Positions 31,689 through 41,656 of a stretch of 64,000 nt of DNA are shown here, piece after piece. This DNA comes from Pectobacterium atrosepticum. GTDB lineage: Bacteria; Pseudomonadota; Gammaproteobacteria; Enterobacterales; Enterobacteriaceae. Under the pieces are notes generated by a model, which was given only the letters and a program-made list of their open reading frames with translations, did not search any database and had not been told where the DNA came from. Location: NCBI GenBank assembly GCA_019056595.1, contig CP036162.1, positions 1-64,000 of the forward strand, given 5' to 3'. Each line of letters starts with the position of its first letter. Position 1 is the stretch's first letter. The translations under genes and the position numbers were made by a program.

Positions 31689-32321
31689 TTAAATAAGTTC
31701 AGGGACTGGCATCCCAGCCAAAGATTCCAATTCTTTACGTTTATTCTGGACAATATTGGGGAAATTAAAATTATAGCTGTAGCCTTTGTTGTTCATACCA
31801 TGCAAGTGGTTTGCAATGTTTGAAGCCGCGGATGTTTCAATAGGGATCATGGGCAATGATGCAAACCTCGTATACAGGCGCAGCTTAGAGCCCTCAACCT
31901 CTGTGCGTACAAGGCTGTATGCATCGAAGCCAATGACATCCATGACTTTCCCCGGATAGATACGGATGTATACCATCGTACCATTCTGGTAGTCACAACC
32001 AAGATAAGTGTTTTGCCAGAATAACCAACCTTCAGCGTCTCTCGTTGGATTGAAGTGGCCTGAAGATTTTATATCATCCAGAACCGTCTGAATCTTCATT
32101 TTGCGTTTTTTTGCAATGAGGTAATTTATGGCAAAGGGGGCAGTAAGAAGAATCCAGCAGCCAAAAGCAATTACATATTCTCGAGTGTTGGCATATGGTG
32201 AGTCAAATGCAAATAAAGTGAATAAAGGCGCAAAAAATATAAGTATGATGACACCGAATCGTAAAAAAAGACTTTTGGCCACATAATAAATAAGCCACTT
32301 TTTAGGAAAACGTTCGATCAT
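31689..32321 (-). CDS. exc: Entry-exclusion protein (ExcA-like)
   Basis: The ATG at 32321 follows a strong GGAGGAGG with 6-base spacing. The product of 210 residues has two membrane helices at about 17-40 and 49-68, then a cytoplasmic domain. R64/R144 ExcA is of similar size (about 220) and topology and lies at the same place between traY and trbA; it blocks entry of related plasmids by recognising TraY of the donor. Residue similarity was not recognised in detail, so the call leans on position and topology. Internal Met at about residue 73 could give a shorter ExcB-like form, though without a clear ribosome-binding site. Confidence 0.7.
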   Translation of the reverse strand: MIERFPKKWLIYYVAKSLFLRFGVIILIFFAPLFTLFAFDSPYANTREYVIAFGCWILLTAPFAINYLIAKKRKMKIQTVLDDIKSSGHFNPTRDAEGWLFWQNTYLGCDYQNGTMVYIRIYPGKVMDVIGFDAYSLVRTEVEGSKLRLYTRFASLPMIPIETSAASNIANHLHGMNNKGYSYNFNFPNIVQNKRKELESLAGMPVPELI

Positions 32322-32383
32322 ATACAACCTCCTCCATAATTTTTATCGTCATTATATAACGTGGGTTATTGGGTGTCTATAAA

Positions 32384-34540
32384 TTATCCATTGATTCCAT
32401 CTTTATTTGGTGGGGCATTGTTCATTGTATTGGTATTTACTCCAGGTGTGCGGCGCATATTCGTGTTACCTGCGATGAAAATATCTTTAACAGCGTTAGC
32501 CATACTACCTAAAGTATTTGCCGCATCGCGTCCACCCAAGAATGAGATGACGTAATCTGGCAGATAGGCTTGTAATGCAAACATACTGGATACTAGTGCG
32601 GTAGAAATTCGTGCGTAGAGCATTAAAAATCCAATTAAGCTGAACACACCCGTTAAAGAATTTGCTTGAACGTTAACCAGAGCAGCACCAAATAGTGCGT
32701 GTAAGATAGTACCTGCGGCGACGATAGCGACCGACGCGAAGAAGAAACCAAACACCATTAAAGGGGGACGTATCATTGTGTCGATTAAATAAATATATCC
32801 GTAGGCTGCTCTACTTCCTCTGTCTTGTGATGTTCCAAGGTGTGTGGCTCCCCATAACGGTCCCGCGGCACAGCCAACCATTACGCTAACGATCCAGTTT
32901 CCAATTCCTGTCATCCAGTAGATGAACGGGATAAAAGGCAAATAAATAGATAGTGTGAAACCTGTTGTGAACATAAGCAGTAAAAGGAAGTAGACAGCTG
33001 GAGAAAGTGCCTCTAATCCCTTGTCGACAGCACTAATAGAACCTGTGAGATCGATGATTTTGCCAATAATAGATGCTTCGCCGCCAGCCACCAGTGCACG
33101 GGCAATCGTATATGCCGCCAGGCTTCCTTCAGCCGCTACTAACGTATAATCGCCGACATTTTTCATTTTAATAAGTGGATTGACTTGAGTATTTCCTGTA
33201 CCGGATCCACTAAACGATGTGGCAATCCAGGTGGTGAATGATTGCATTGGGCCAGCGATTGTATTCATTAAGATACTATTAGGATCATTGCTTTGCCCTG
33301 CCAGTTGCTCATTGTTCGAGACAACCGTTCCAAGCGCTGGCGTATAGGTGGAGTTCTGCAGCTGTGTGCGATAGGCCGTCATTACTGCCGTGAATAAATC
33401 CGTGTCTCCGATCTCCCCCAGAGAAGACATTCCACTTGTTGATGGCGCGCGGCTGGCTACTTCGGTTAAACGTTGGTTCGCGGTTGCAAAGGTTTGATAC
33501 CAGGCCCCCAGTGCAGCCCATCCATAGGTATCGAGATAATTTCTGACCGCATCCTGTATTGCGTTCTGTTCATTCTGCGCGGGTAGTGCCCTTTGAACTG
33601 TCTGCTCATATGTATTGGCGGCGTGCTGTATTCGGCTTTCAATGTCTGGTAGTGCCCCTGTGCCGTTTTCTCGTTTCGCCCTGAACCCTCGAACAAATTC
33701 ACTGGCTACGCTGTCCATATCGGTGATCATTGCCGCCATCGCGGCGTGCTGCGCGTCCACAATTTCACGTGTGTCATTTGAGTTAAACGGGTTTAGAAAG
33801 TTACCCCAACTGGAAGAGGAGCTTGATGTCTGTTGTTCAGGAATACTGCTCGTTCCACAAACCCCGCTACCATTGTTCACTCTGACAGTGTAGTTACCTC
33901 CACTGGTACCAGATGATTCCAGCATTTTCGGTGTAGACGAAGCGGCGGTTGCGTTGTAATCATCAATGACGCTGTTGATGGCATACTTGCAGAGCTGCAT
34001 TTCAAAAATACCGCGTGCAGCTGTTCGTGTAGAGGGCTGGATAGGTTGTACGGTGAGCGAATAGCCACTGGCAATATCATTAGCTGCTTTCTGTACCATC
34101 AGGTTCGCGGATCCTACACCCATAATGGATGCTCCCCACAACATAGCGAGCTGCGCAAGGCTCCATCCGTTGCTGCTGGGTATTATCATCAAAAATCCCA
34201 GTAATGTACTGAGTGTACCAACAATGTCCCGATCACCATTGAATACCTTGCCCTGGTGACCGGTTTTACTGATGTGACGTAAGCCAATAACGATGAACCA
34301 GACGACGGCAAGAATGGCTATGATGCCATTGAATAGGGCAAATAGATTGCCAACCATTGTTGTATTGCCCCCTGCCAAGGGATTGGTCACAACGTCACCA
34401 AAGATGGTGATCAGCGCCTGACGAGACAGGTCTTGGGCATTTGTAGCTGCTGCAAGAATATCGTCGTATGTGACGGCGGCTCGAACTGGTATTGCAGGCA
34501 TGAGCAGGCCTGCGCAAAGCACAAGGAATCGATTTTTCAC
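32384..34540 (-). CDS. traY: TraY, DotA-like polytopic membrane protein
   Basis: The 718-residue protein has a signal peptide (M-K-N-R-F-L-V-L...A-I-P-V-R-A-A), an early membrane helix (about 60-85), a long periplasmic Ser/Asn/Gln-rich middle region, and several membrane helices in the C-terminal third (about 510-680). This matches R64 TraY (about 745) and Legionella DotA. In R64, TraY in the donor is the partner sensed by Exc in the recipient, and the two genes are adjacent here as well. It has no nucleotide-binding motif. Confidence 0.9.
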   Translation of the reverse strand: MKNRFLVLCAGLLMPAIPVRAAVTYDDILAAATNAQDLSRQALITIFGDVVTNPLAGGNTTMVGNLFALFNGIIAILAVVWFIVIGLRHISKTGHQGKVFNGDRDIVGTLSTLLGFLMIIPSSNGWSLAQLAMLWGASIMGVGSANLMVQKAANDIASGYSLTVQPIQPSTRTAARGIFEMQLCKYAINSVIDDYNATAASSTPKMLESSGTSGGNYTVRVNNGSGVCGTSSIPEQQTSSSSSSWGNFLNPFNSNDTREIVDAQHAAMAAMITDMDSVASEFVRGFRAKRENGTGALPDIESRIQHAANTYEQTVQRALPAQNEQNAIQDAVRNYLDTYGWAALGAWYQTFATANQRLTEVASRAPSTSGMSSLGEIGDTDLFTAVMTAYRTQLQNSTYTPALGTVVSNNEQLAGQSNDPNSILMNTIAGPMQSFTTWIATSFSGSGTGNTQVNPLIKMKNVGDYTLVAAEGSLAAYTIARALVAGGEASIIGKIIDLTGSISAVDKGLEALSPAVYFLLLLMFTTGFTLSIYLPFIPFIYWMTGIGNWIVSVMVGCAAGPLWGATHLGTSQDRGSRAAYGYIYLIDTMIRPPLMVFGFFFASVAIVAAGTILHALFGAALVNVQANSLTGVFSLIGFLMLYARISTALVSSMFALQAYLPDYVISFLGGRDAANTLGSMANAVKDIFIAGNTNMRRTPGVNTNTMNNAPPNKDGING

Positions 34541-34672
34541 GGTAACTCCGGATGATTACGGGAACGCAGGAAGAGGAGTGAAAACCAGTATGGCGACTGA
34601 CTTTAACGCCTGAGTCTGTGGAGTGGGAGAAAAGTGATGATGCCGATTTATGTAATCAGCTTGGCTTAGTCA

Positions 34673-35212
34673 TCAGTCCCCGCAGACAGCATTGCGTACC
34701 GCATTTGTCTCTGACATAAAATGGCGAAAGGTCCCTCTTTCCGCTAGGCTCACTCGTCGATTACGTAGCTGCCACAGACGGAATGTAACGATGAGCGCCT
34801 TTGACCACGCTACGCCCGTACCGGAGAGAAGAACCAGACAGGTGCTGATCTGATGGACTGTTATATCTGCGCTGTTGCTTAACGAGAACATTGTGAAGGG
34901 CGGTACCAGGATGGACAATAACCAGAACATGGCTCGCCAGCGTCGTCTTTGACGACAGTATCCCTTCTCTAGCTCCTCTAGTGTCAGCCCAGAGGCTGCA
35001 ACAGCTTCTTCCCAGTCAGGAGATGCCGTTTCAGCATCGGATGCATCTTCCAGTTCGGGAAATGCTTTTCGGATACGTTCCATGTTCCGGGTAGTGATAT
35101 CTTTGGATGTTCGGAGATACCACTGCGTCTCCTGTATTGGCAAAAAAATACTTAAAGCGCCCCTGGCCATGCGCCATAGTCGGCGTTTATGCGGTTTTTC
35201 TATGATTGTCAT
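34673..35212 (-). CDS. traX: TraX, conjugal transfer membrane protein
   Basis: The 179-residue protein has two membrane helices (about 91-108 and 117-140) following a cytoplasmic charged N-terminal region, and ends in a basic tail. The size, topology and order (traW-traX-traY) match R64 traX. It overlaps the end of traW by 4 bases. No Dot/Icm counterpart is established that I can name. Required for IncI1 transfer according to published R64 work; the molecular role is not known. Confidence 0.8.
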   Translation of the reverse strand: MTIIEKPHKRRLWRMARGALSIFLPIQETQWYLRTSKDITTRNMERIRKAFPELEDASDAETASPDWEEAVAASGLTLEELEKGYCRQRRRWRAMFWLLSILVPPFTMFSLSNSADITVHQISTCLVLLSGTGVAWSKALIVTFRLWQLRNRRVSLAERGTFRHFMSETNAVRNAVCGD

Positions 35213-36411
35213 CTTGCAGTTCCCTGATTCATGGCTGATTCCAGCTCCTTCAGACGTGGAGCGTAGGCCAGTCGAGCTTCGTTAGCCAGAAGTTGGCCTG
35301 CCAATACATTCCCTTTTCGCAATTGCTCCTTAAGGTCATTCAATTGCCAGTTCATTTGTGAGGTGGTGCGAATTAGTTCACGCGTCAGATTATCGCCTTC
35401 CATTTCCTGCAGGTCGGTAATGTACGCTGTATTGGCATAGCGTCGGCCAGCTTCGAACGCCTCAAATTCTCGTTGACTCATGTACCCCTTTGTTTTTGCT
35501 TCAGGAGAAGCAACCTCACTAAAGTACTTAGATGCTGACGGTGATTGGAGCGCTTCTTGCAAAGCCGCCTTTGTTGCCTCATTAGGCTTACTGTCCGCGA
35601 TTAGAGACAATTGCGGTTCAGAAGCAGCGTCAATAATACCGTTATACTCGTTCATCAAGCCAACATAAGTACGACCGGTTAAGGTGTTGACTTCACCTTT
35701 GCCTGGGGTACGCCCGGCTGAAGGGCGAGCAGTATTTTTCATATAGGCCATGGCTGCGTCAGCCTGTTCTTGAGACCAGGTCAATGTCGGTGCTTGTCCT
35801 ACAGGTCCTGCGCCGTCATAGACAGAGCGTACCTGGCTGTCACCACCAGGAAGTTCTCCGACGGCAGGGCATACGTCTGTCCCACCGAAAAGTTCGTATT
35901 CTGCTGCTGTACAGTAACTTGCATGAACATTTGCACCATCGTAGGCATCGCGAGATTGCCCTTGGGGTGCATTTGATATGCGTTTACGGATTGAGCTGTT
36001 GGCAATTCCTCCCCCTGAAGAAAGATGGGATGCTGTTCTACCTGCCGTACTTTTGCTTTGAGCAGCAACACCGGAAGCCGAATCACTGCAGATGGAATCT
36101 GGAACAGAGAAACTTCTTCGCGCTTCTTCAAGTCGCTGAGTTTCGTTGTTGAAGATCATCTGCTGCCGGGTCGCTTGACCATCCTGACTGATGATAGTGG
36201 CCAGCTTGTCGGAGTTTTGGTTAATCGCTGTACCCGTTGCTTGCTGCATGCGAAGAATTTCTGCCAATGTGGCTTGAATAGTTGCCATTTCAGGCAGGAT
36301 TTGGGTTGTCACTGGGACACTGGAATTAACATTCACAGTAAAAGCACTAGCGATGTGAGGTATGCCTGTCGACATGACCAATACCAGTGTAGAAAGTCGA
36401 AGTCGTTTCAT
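35209..36411 (-). CDS. traW: TraW, exported protein (IcmX-like)
   Basis: The ATG at 36411 (M-K-R-L-R-L) gives a clear signal peptide cleaved near I-A-S-A-F; AGAGG lies 7 bases upstream. An open frame to 36429 adds only six residues. The 400-residue protein contains a coiled-coil N-terminal half with Q/T-rich stretches, a central Cys-containing segment and a helical C-terminus. Its length and position agree with R64 TraW, the counterpart of Legionella IcmX, a periplasmic protein. It overlaps traX by 4 bases and follows traV. Confidence 0.85.
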   Translation of the reverse strand: MKRLRLSTLVLVMSTGIPHIASAFTVNVNSSVPVTTQILPEMATIQATLAEILRMQQATGTAINQNSDKLATIISQDGQATRQQMIFNNETQRLEEARRSFSVPDSICSDSASGVAAQSKSTAGRTASHLSSGGGIANSSIRKRISNAPQGQSRDAYDGANVHASYCTAAEYELFGGTDVCPAVGELPGGDSQVRSVYDGAGPVGQAPTLTWSQEQADAAMAYMKNTARPSAGRTPGKGEVNTLTGRTYVGLMNEYNGIIDAASEPQLSLIADSKPNEATKAALQEALQSPSASKYFSEVASPEAKTKGYMSQREFEAFEAGRRYANTAYITDLQEMEGDNLTRELIRTTSQMNWQLNDLKEQLRKGNVLAGQLLANEARLAYAPRLKELESAMNQGTAR

Positions 36412-36425
36412 AAAAACCTCTGGAT

Positions 36426-36998
36426 TCAAGTAAGCGGGATGAGAGTGTCTGGGATGCGTTCAGAGAATGTATCCGCAGCAAGTGCTACTAGGGGAAAGGT
36501 CTGAAACCGGCGAATGAGCCTCCCATGACGATTTCTCGTATCGATAATCGTCAATCCCCTGCGTTGTATGCGAGAGTAAGGAGGTGTCGTAATATCCATT
36601 ACCGGCCAGTCACCGGGGCTGAGTGGTGGGGTTTCCGATACATCTGGCCAAATCCATGTATCATCAGTCATCAAACTTGTGCGTCGCTGGGGCAACAGCC
36701 ATTGGACGACATGGCGGACTTCTCGGATCGGCTCCCCCTGTTCTTGAACGCGCCAGATGGATGTGGTGACCAGACTGGTAGGTTGCGATTGCAACATCAG
36801 TAAGAGCCCGTTAGCACTAAGTGATGCGTGTTTGTCCGTGATGTGAACCGCTCTTTCACCTATTGATTTATCAGTCCTGAAATGCTGAGACGGCAGGGTG
36901 AATACCGTACTGTCAGCGTCGATTAACAATCGGGCCAGACTGACCTGACCGCGCGTTGGCCTTCTGCATCGAGGGGTCAGGTGAATGGTACATATCAA
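36426..36998 (-). CDS. traV: TraV, conjugal transfer protein
   Basis: A 190-residue protein without membrane helices or signal peptide, rich in Arg and Thr, with beta-rich character (S-T-V-F-T-L-P; W-P-V-M-D-I-T-T-P-P). Its size, order and overlaps (4 bases with traU upstream) match R64 traV. I recognise it mainly by context. The biochemical role is not known. Confidence 0.75.
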   Translation of the reverse strand: MICTIHLTPRCRRPTRGQVSLARLLIDADSTVFTLPSQHFRTDKSIGERAVHITDKHASLSANGLLLMLQSQPTSLVTTSIWRVQEQGEPIREVRHVVQWLLPQRRTSLMTDDTWIWPDVSETPPLSPGDWPVMDITTPPYSRIQRRGLTIIDTRNRHGRLIRRFQTFPLVALAADTFSERIPDTLIPLT

Positions 36999-39900
36999 AG
37001 GTCAAACCCCAATTCATCAATCATTTCTTTTGCCATCAGCTCAATGACACCCTTGTCGCCGCGAGCAGCAGCATTTCTCTCTCGGTACTCAATGAGTTTT
37101 TTGGCTGACCCACGTGGAAATTTATAGGCTAGCAATTTGCGGGCACGATCAGAACCAATGTCCTCAGTGAGGAAACGACGTAATGCCCCGTCTTTCTTGT
37201 CCGAATTGAGCGACCAGAGTTCCAGAGGGCCAATCGTAAATCGAACAATCCGTGCCAGTGTTCCCTGCGTTGTACGCATAACGCACAGTAAAGGTACGCC
37301 GCTGCCGTCGGCGGCTGGTCCCGATGGCATCCGGAGAAAATCCTGTAATGTGTGTTCCGGTACTTTGAAGTGATCACGCAACAACTCAATGTCCTGCTGC
37401 CGATAACGTAGTAACCAAAGGGTGTTCGCTGAGTCCAGCATGCTTTTGGGATAGTCTGTCAGGAACTGCGTACTGAGTACGGTACGAATGCCAAACTTGC
37501 GCTGTTCACGGTCCTGGGTATCGAGCGCCTCATAAATAAAATTGATGCCTCTCGCATTATGAAGCTCGTCGTAGATTTTGGTTTTCATCTCACTGTCGAG
37601 CTGGTTGATACGTCGGAGAATATCTGGGTGATAGACGTTCGGTAGGTTCTTTAATACCTCGTCTCGATATTGTGGCAGGGCAAAATCACCGGCAGTGATG
37701 TGGCCGGCGAACAGATACATTATGCCTGTTTTCAGCCGTCCAGCCGGTGTCGCGTCTCCCGCTACGTTATTCAAATCAACGGCTACGATACGTGTATTCG
37801 GATTCAGTGCGAATCGAGTACGGCTGGCCATCATGGGATAGTCTTGCCGCGCCTGGATCATACAGCGTTCGATATAACCTAACAGGGGTTCTTGTGACCC
37901 GTCACGTTGGACTTTGCCGAAATTTTCCTGAATGGTTTCACTACTCAGAAGGGCGGGCATATCGGCGAGCTCTGGCACTGCCTGGTAATGTGCTCGCTGA
38001 GCAGCTTGGAGTAATCCCTTCTCATGTAGAATGTCACGGACCTCATACCAAGGGGTTGCTGCCCACCATTCCATATCATGTTGTTCCCATAACCCAGATT
38101 CCCGTAGGGCTGTATCCACCTCGATTTCAACATGTTCACGATACATGTTAGGTTCCTGACCGCTGCGAATATCGTAGGCAAGTTCGATAAGTCGTTCAAA
38201 TATCTGGCGGGTATCGGTGGGGTTGGGAGGAGTCCCTTTATCTGGTTCGATACAGAATGCGGTCAGCATTGAACTAATGAATTGCTTTTCTGGTGTAATG
38301 GGATGGCGTGCTCCATACAGAATATCGAACAAGTTACGCGATTTAGATGGATCGTTGCTGAGGATGATACCGATAGCCTCATCCTTACGTTCAACTGGCA
38401 GACAGTCACGGATCAACTGGATGGTTCCCATAGCCCCGAACCCCTTATCTATGTGAGCTACATAAGGTAGTGAAACCTGCGCAGAGGATACCTGAATGGT
38501 GGTAAGTGTATTGATAAGTACCGTTTTCCCAAGGCCAGAATCACCAGGAGCCAATTCAGTGTGTTTATTTTGCCGTGACGAGGCCAATCCTACTTCCCAA
38601 GAGCAGCCGTCTTCGGTGTGCAGCATCAGATTACCTTCACCGCGCCATACGGTACCCGGACGATTAAAAGGCATCATTGAGAGTGCGTGTGACAAGGGCG
38701 GATAAAGAGGGATTGGGCCAGAGCCTGCTGATGCGGCCAGCATTGAATTTACCCACCCTCTACGAGGATCACCAAAGGTTGTTGTTGTGCTGCATACTCC
38801 CCATCCCTGAATCGCAGATTCAAGCAGCATTTGATTACGTGAGCAGATTTCGCGAGATTTACCCCATGTAGTGGCAATAATGGTCATAACGCAAACCGGA
38901 TCGCTATCATCGGTTTGCGCCAACTGAGTGAATGCGTCATACAGAGGGCGAATGGCAGGGATAAACTGCCCAAAGGAAGCGATATTCCGTTTCCAGCCCA
39001 GAGCTTTAATACCTCCAGGCATTAAATCAATACGGACTCTCCAGGGAACAGTGCGGGGTACTGATTTGACCAATTCATTAAACGGTTGTGGATGCTGGGG
39101 CGGTAAAGTAACAGAGATCATGCCATGCCAGAGCCCGTCTGCATGGATGAAATTTCCTTCTGTTTTGGGGGTCCCACCGAAAACTTGCAAATTCAGCGAA
39201 GGAGCGAGCAAGGCTGAGTTATCACCCTCCTGTCGAACTCCTGCAACTGCCAAATCCCCTGGAAGGTGTGGGCGCCACTGCGACGCCGTATTGTCACGCG
39301 CCATTTCACGACGAATTTCATTACAAACCTCGGGCACATCCATTAATCGAACCAGCAGGCCTTCACCTCCCCGTACAAGTGCTTTTTCCAGTGTTGTGAT
39401 AAAGCTGTCGTGCCGGATTTTCAGACCGGACATCAGGTAGCGCCAGGGTTGCTGTCCGAATCGGGCTATGGGGGCTTTATCACTGATGGCATTTATTTCT
39501 TTATTGAAATCAGTACGCTCCTGTTGGCTGACCAGTATTGGAGAGCTCCATACGGCGAGCCAACAACGCTCCCGGACTAACCAAGGAGAGAGTGTGGCTA
39601 TTTTCTCATTCAACAGATCATCCAATTGGATGGCCGTATGTTGAATAGAACGTTTTTGCGGGGCAATCATCGTGCTGATCTCGTCAGCACCTTTTTCCGG
39701 ATCGCGCTCGAAGATAAATGCCATCTTGTGGCCTGTTTTTTTCCAGGTCGTACTGAGCGTGGTCGCGAGATGCGTGATCAGACCTTCAAAGGCATCTGGG
39801 TGGTCAATAGGGGCATCTTCTGACAGTTCACGCAGAGCACCTGAGATTTCAAATACAGAGAGATAATACCCTTGGTGGGTGACGGCAATATAGGGTGCCT

Positions 39901-40063
39901 GTAGCCAGGGCCGGATTTCCAGATCTTGTTTATCCAATCCGATGACTGTTCTCAGGTCACAATAGTCGACAAAATCAGCGGAGACGGTAAACCGGGAAAG
40001 CGTGTTCAGTATGTCTTCAATAGCGAAGACAATTCGTTTGATATTCATAAGATTGTAATTCAC
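36995..40063 (-). CDS. traU: TraU, DotO/IcmB-like ATPase of the transfer apparatus
   Basis: The 1022-residue protein matches R64 TraU (about 1014). It has a Walker A motif G-D-S-G-L-G-K-T near residue 500 and a VirB4/TraC-like C-terminal domain including R-I-V-A-V-D-L-N-N-V as Walker B and the T-V-L-S-T-Q-F-L segment typical of these ATPases. It is the VirB4-type energy source at the cytoplasmic base of the channel. A 110-base gap separates it from traT. Confidence 0.95.
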   Translation of the reverse strand: MNYNLMNIKRIVFAIEDILNTLSRFTVSADFVDYCDLRTVIGLDKQDLEIRPWLQAPYIAVTHQGYYLSVFEISGALRELSEDAPIDHPDAFEGLITHLATTLSTTWKKTGHKMAFIFERDPEKGADEISTMIAPQKRSIQHTAIQLDDLLNEKIATLSPWLVRERCWLAVWSSPILVSQQERTDFNKEINAISDKAPIARFGQQPWRYLMSGLKIRHDSFITTLEKALVRGGEGLLVRLMDVPEVCNEIRREMARDNTASQWRPHLPGDLAVAGVRQEGDNSALLAPSLNLQVFGGTPKTEGNFIHADGLWHGMISVTLPPQHPQPFNELVKSVPRTVPWRVRIDLMPGGIKALGWKRNIASFGQFIPAIRPLYDAFTQLAQTDDSDPVCVMTIIATTWGKSREICSRNQMLLESAIQGWGVCSTTTTFGDPRRGWVNSMLAASAGSGPIPLYPPLSHALSMMPFNRPGTVWRGEGNLMLHTEDGCSWEVGLASSRQNKHTELAPGDSGLGKTVLINTLTTIQVSSAQVSLPYVAHIDKGFGAMGTIQLIRDCLPVERKDEAIGIILSNDPSKSRNLFDILYGARHPITPEKQFISSMLTAFCIEPDKGTPPNPTDTRQIFERLIELAYDIRSGQEPNMYREHVEIEVDTALRESGLWEQHDMEWWAATPWYEVRDILHEKGLLQAAQRAHYQAVPELADMPALLSSETIQENFGKVQRDGSQEPLLGYIERCMIQARQDYPMMASRTRFALNPNTRIVAVDLNNVAGDATPAGRLKTGIMYLFAGHITAGDFALPQYRDEVLKNLPNVYHPDILRRINQLDSEMKTKIYDELHNARGINFIYEALDTQDREQRKFGIRTVLSTQFLTDYPKSMLDSANTLWLLRYRQQDIELLRDHFKVPEHTLQDFLRMPSGPAADGSGVPLLCVMRTTQGTLARIVRFTIGPLELWSLNSDKKDGALRRFLTEDIGSDRARKLLAYKFPRGSAKKLIEYRERNAAARGDKGVIELMAKEMIDELGFDL

Positions 40064-40173
40064 TCCATAGGTATAAGCATGTTGTCAGAGGGAATGGAAC
40101 TTCAGTGAAATTTGTGAATAAAAGGGGTGAATCGATGGCAGGAGTAAGCACTAATAGTGTGTATAACTAAGCG

Positions 40174-40992
40174 CTATGTAATCTCGGAAAGATAATCGCG
40201 TTCGATAACAGAGTCTGGTGTCAGAATTAACACCACTCCGGCCATTTTTTCCCGCAGATCATCACGCTGAGAAGGGGGATATCGGCGTAAGGCATCTGCA
40301 AAATCAGCCGGTTTCCAACCGCCAAATCGTTCTTCAACAGGCAGCCGATGGCGCAGCAAATCTGAAAGAACCTTACGCCCTTCTCGGGCAATAGTCGGAC
40401 TGATGCTAAACATCGCGTGTAATGCGTGACGATTTATTGTCACTACGTTCCGTGGATGCAAGTCAGGAAGCCAGACCATACTCCCCTGAGCCGCAGCATA
40501 GCCATTGAGTGCATGCCAGGCATGGCAGATGTAACAGAGATGAAATGGTTGTGAGAGCTGGCTGAGCTGTGCTCTTTCCTGAGTTGATAATTCACCGTTT
40601 TCTGTGAGCGAACTAGCGGGAATATGTCTTAGAGCGAGACGGCGTGCAGCCAGAGAGGCATGTTGCAGACTGGCTCTCGCTGATTTCAGTGCCCTATAAA
40701 ATTTCTCCCGCTCTGACGGGTCTTGTGGCGGCTGTCGGGATTCCAGGCGCCGAAATACATCATGTTCTCGGTCAAGTCGGAGTAGAGAATCCTCAGCCGT
40801 TTCTGCCAACCGCGTTAGTGGCAAGGACTCAGTCAGGAGAAAACGGTGTTTCATGTCCGACTGGCAACAAAAACAACGACCACCGGTTACCAATTCTGGC
40901 GTGGGTAATAAAGGTTCTGTGGTATGCACGACATCGGGCAGTGGCAGCGGGTGAAGATAAGGGGACTCTGTCAGTTTTTTACTCGCACTCAT
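40174..40992 (-). CDS. traT: TraT (IncI type), DotN/IcmJ-like zinc protein
   Basis: The 272-residue protein has two Cys pairs, C-F-C-C (about residues 40-43) and C-Y-I-C-H-x-W-H (about 153-160), consistent with the rubredoxin-like zinc site of DotN/IcmJ. It resembles R64 TraT (about 267 aa) and is unrelated to F TraT. In Legionella, DotN binds the coupling protein DotL; a similar link to TrbC is likely. It overlaps traS by 14 bases. Confidence 0.88.
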   Translation of the reverse strand: MSASKKLTESPYLHPLPLPDVVHTTEPLLPTPELVTGGRCFCCQSDMKHRFLLTESLPLTRLAETAEDSLLRLDREHDVFRRLESRQPPQDPSEREKFYRALKSARASLQHASLAARRLALRHIPASSLTENGELSTQERAQLSQLSQPFHLCYICHAWHALNGYAAAQGSMVWLPDLHPRNVVTINRHALHAMFSISPTIAREGRKVLSDLLRHRLPVEERFGGWKPADFADALRRYPPSQRDDLREKMAGVVLILTPDSVIERDYLSEIT

Positions 40993-41173
40993 TGGCCTCT
41001 CCGGTAAGCGTTTTCACCATCGCCAGAATACAGGCTGCAATATCAGGGGAACTGCATTCTGCAAACACGAACTCCTGATTGTCCTTATCATCACGAGCAA
41101 TCACATTGCCATGTTCCGTGCGCAATAGAGTGATACCTTGCAGCGCTTGAAAAATATGGGGGGATATTGACAT
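40979..41173 (-). CDS. traS: TraS (IncI type), small protein
   Basis: The ATG at 41173 (M-S-I-S-P-H-I-F) with AGAGG upstream is preferred over an in-frame start at 41200. The 64-residue acidic protein has a beta-hairpin-like middle (G-N-V-I-A-R-D-D) and a helical end (D-I-A-A-C-I-L-A-M-V-K-T-L). R64 carries a similarly small traS between traR and traT; the identification is by position and size. Its function is unknown. Confidence 0.65.
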   Translation of the reverse strand: MSISPHIFQALQGITLLRTEHGNVIARDDKDNQEFVFAECSSPDIAACILAMVKTLTGEANECE

Positions 41174-41221
41174 ACAAACCTCTGAAAGCGGTGCCGGCAA
41201 AAGCCGACACCTTTCTGTGGG

Positions 41222-41626
41222 TCAACTGATGGTGACAGCGCTCGTCCCCATTTGTCTCTGGGTGTTGCCCATAATTTCGGGAACAACGACGAGAAGTGCC
41301 CCAATACCTAAACCGCCAAGGCATGCGCCAAGTGTAACCTGCGGATGTTTGCCAACTTTTTTCAAACTCAACAGAGAGGCAATAAAAATAACCACGCCAA
41401 GGGCCTGAGCTATTTTTAGACCAGACGTTTTCCCTCGCGTAGCGCCGTCAGCAACGCTATCAATCATGTCAGCTATGTCACCGGCTGCAAATGCTAAACC
41501 CGGCAACAGAGTTATGAGTAATACGCACAGGGCTTTGATTGCACGTTCGCGTAACTGCATCATGGATAATTGAGCAAAAATTACGACGGCGTAAACATGC
41601 GCCGTCATGGCACGGAAAAGTGACAT
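41222..41626 (-). CDS. traR: TraR (IncI type), membrane protein of the IcmD/IcmC class
   Basis: The 134-residue protein, equal in length to R64 TraR, has a hydrophobic region at about 29-47 ending in an A-F-A-A signal-like site and two further helices (about 75-88 and 99-115) separated by a K-K-V-G-K-H-P turn. It belongs to the small Dot/Icm-type inner-membrane proteins (IcmD/DotP or IcmC/DotE group). It has no relation to F-plasmid TraR. Confidence 0.82.
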   Translation of the reverse strand: MSLFRAMTAHVYAVVIFAQLSMMQLRERAIKALCVLLITLLPGLAFAAGDIADMIDSVADGATRGKTSGLKIAQALGVVIFIASLLSLKKVGKHPQVTLGACLGGLGIGALLVVVPEIMGNTQRQMGTSAVTIS

Positions 41627-41656
41627 AGTGTCTCCTTGGATTGATATAACAGGGTA

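Noticed and set aside
31596-31823. A + strand frame of 75 codons with a strong AAGGAGGAG before an internal ATG at 31678
   Set aside because: The ATG behind the strong ribosome-binding sequence encodes only four codons, and the longer frame is antisense to the exc 3' end and crosses the exc terminator.
36025-36504. A long + strand frame opposite traW and traV
   Set aside because: It is the complement of two well-supported - strand genes and has no independent start signal or motif.
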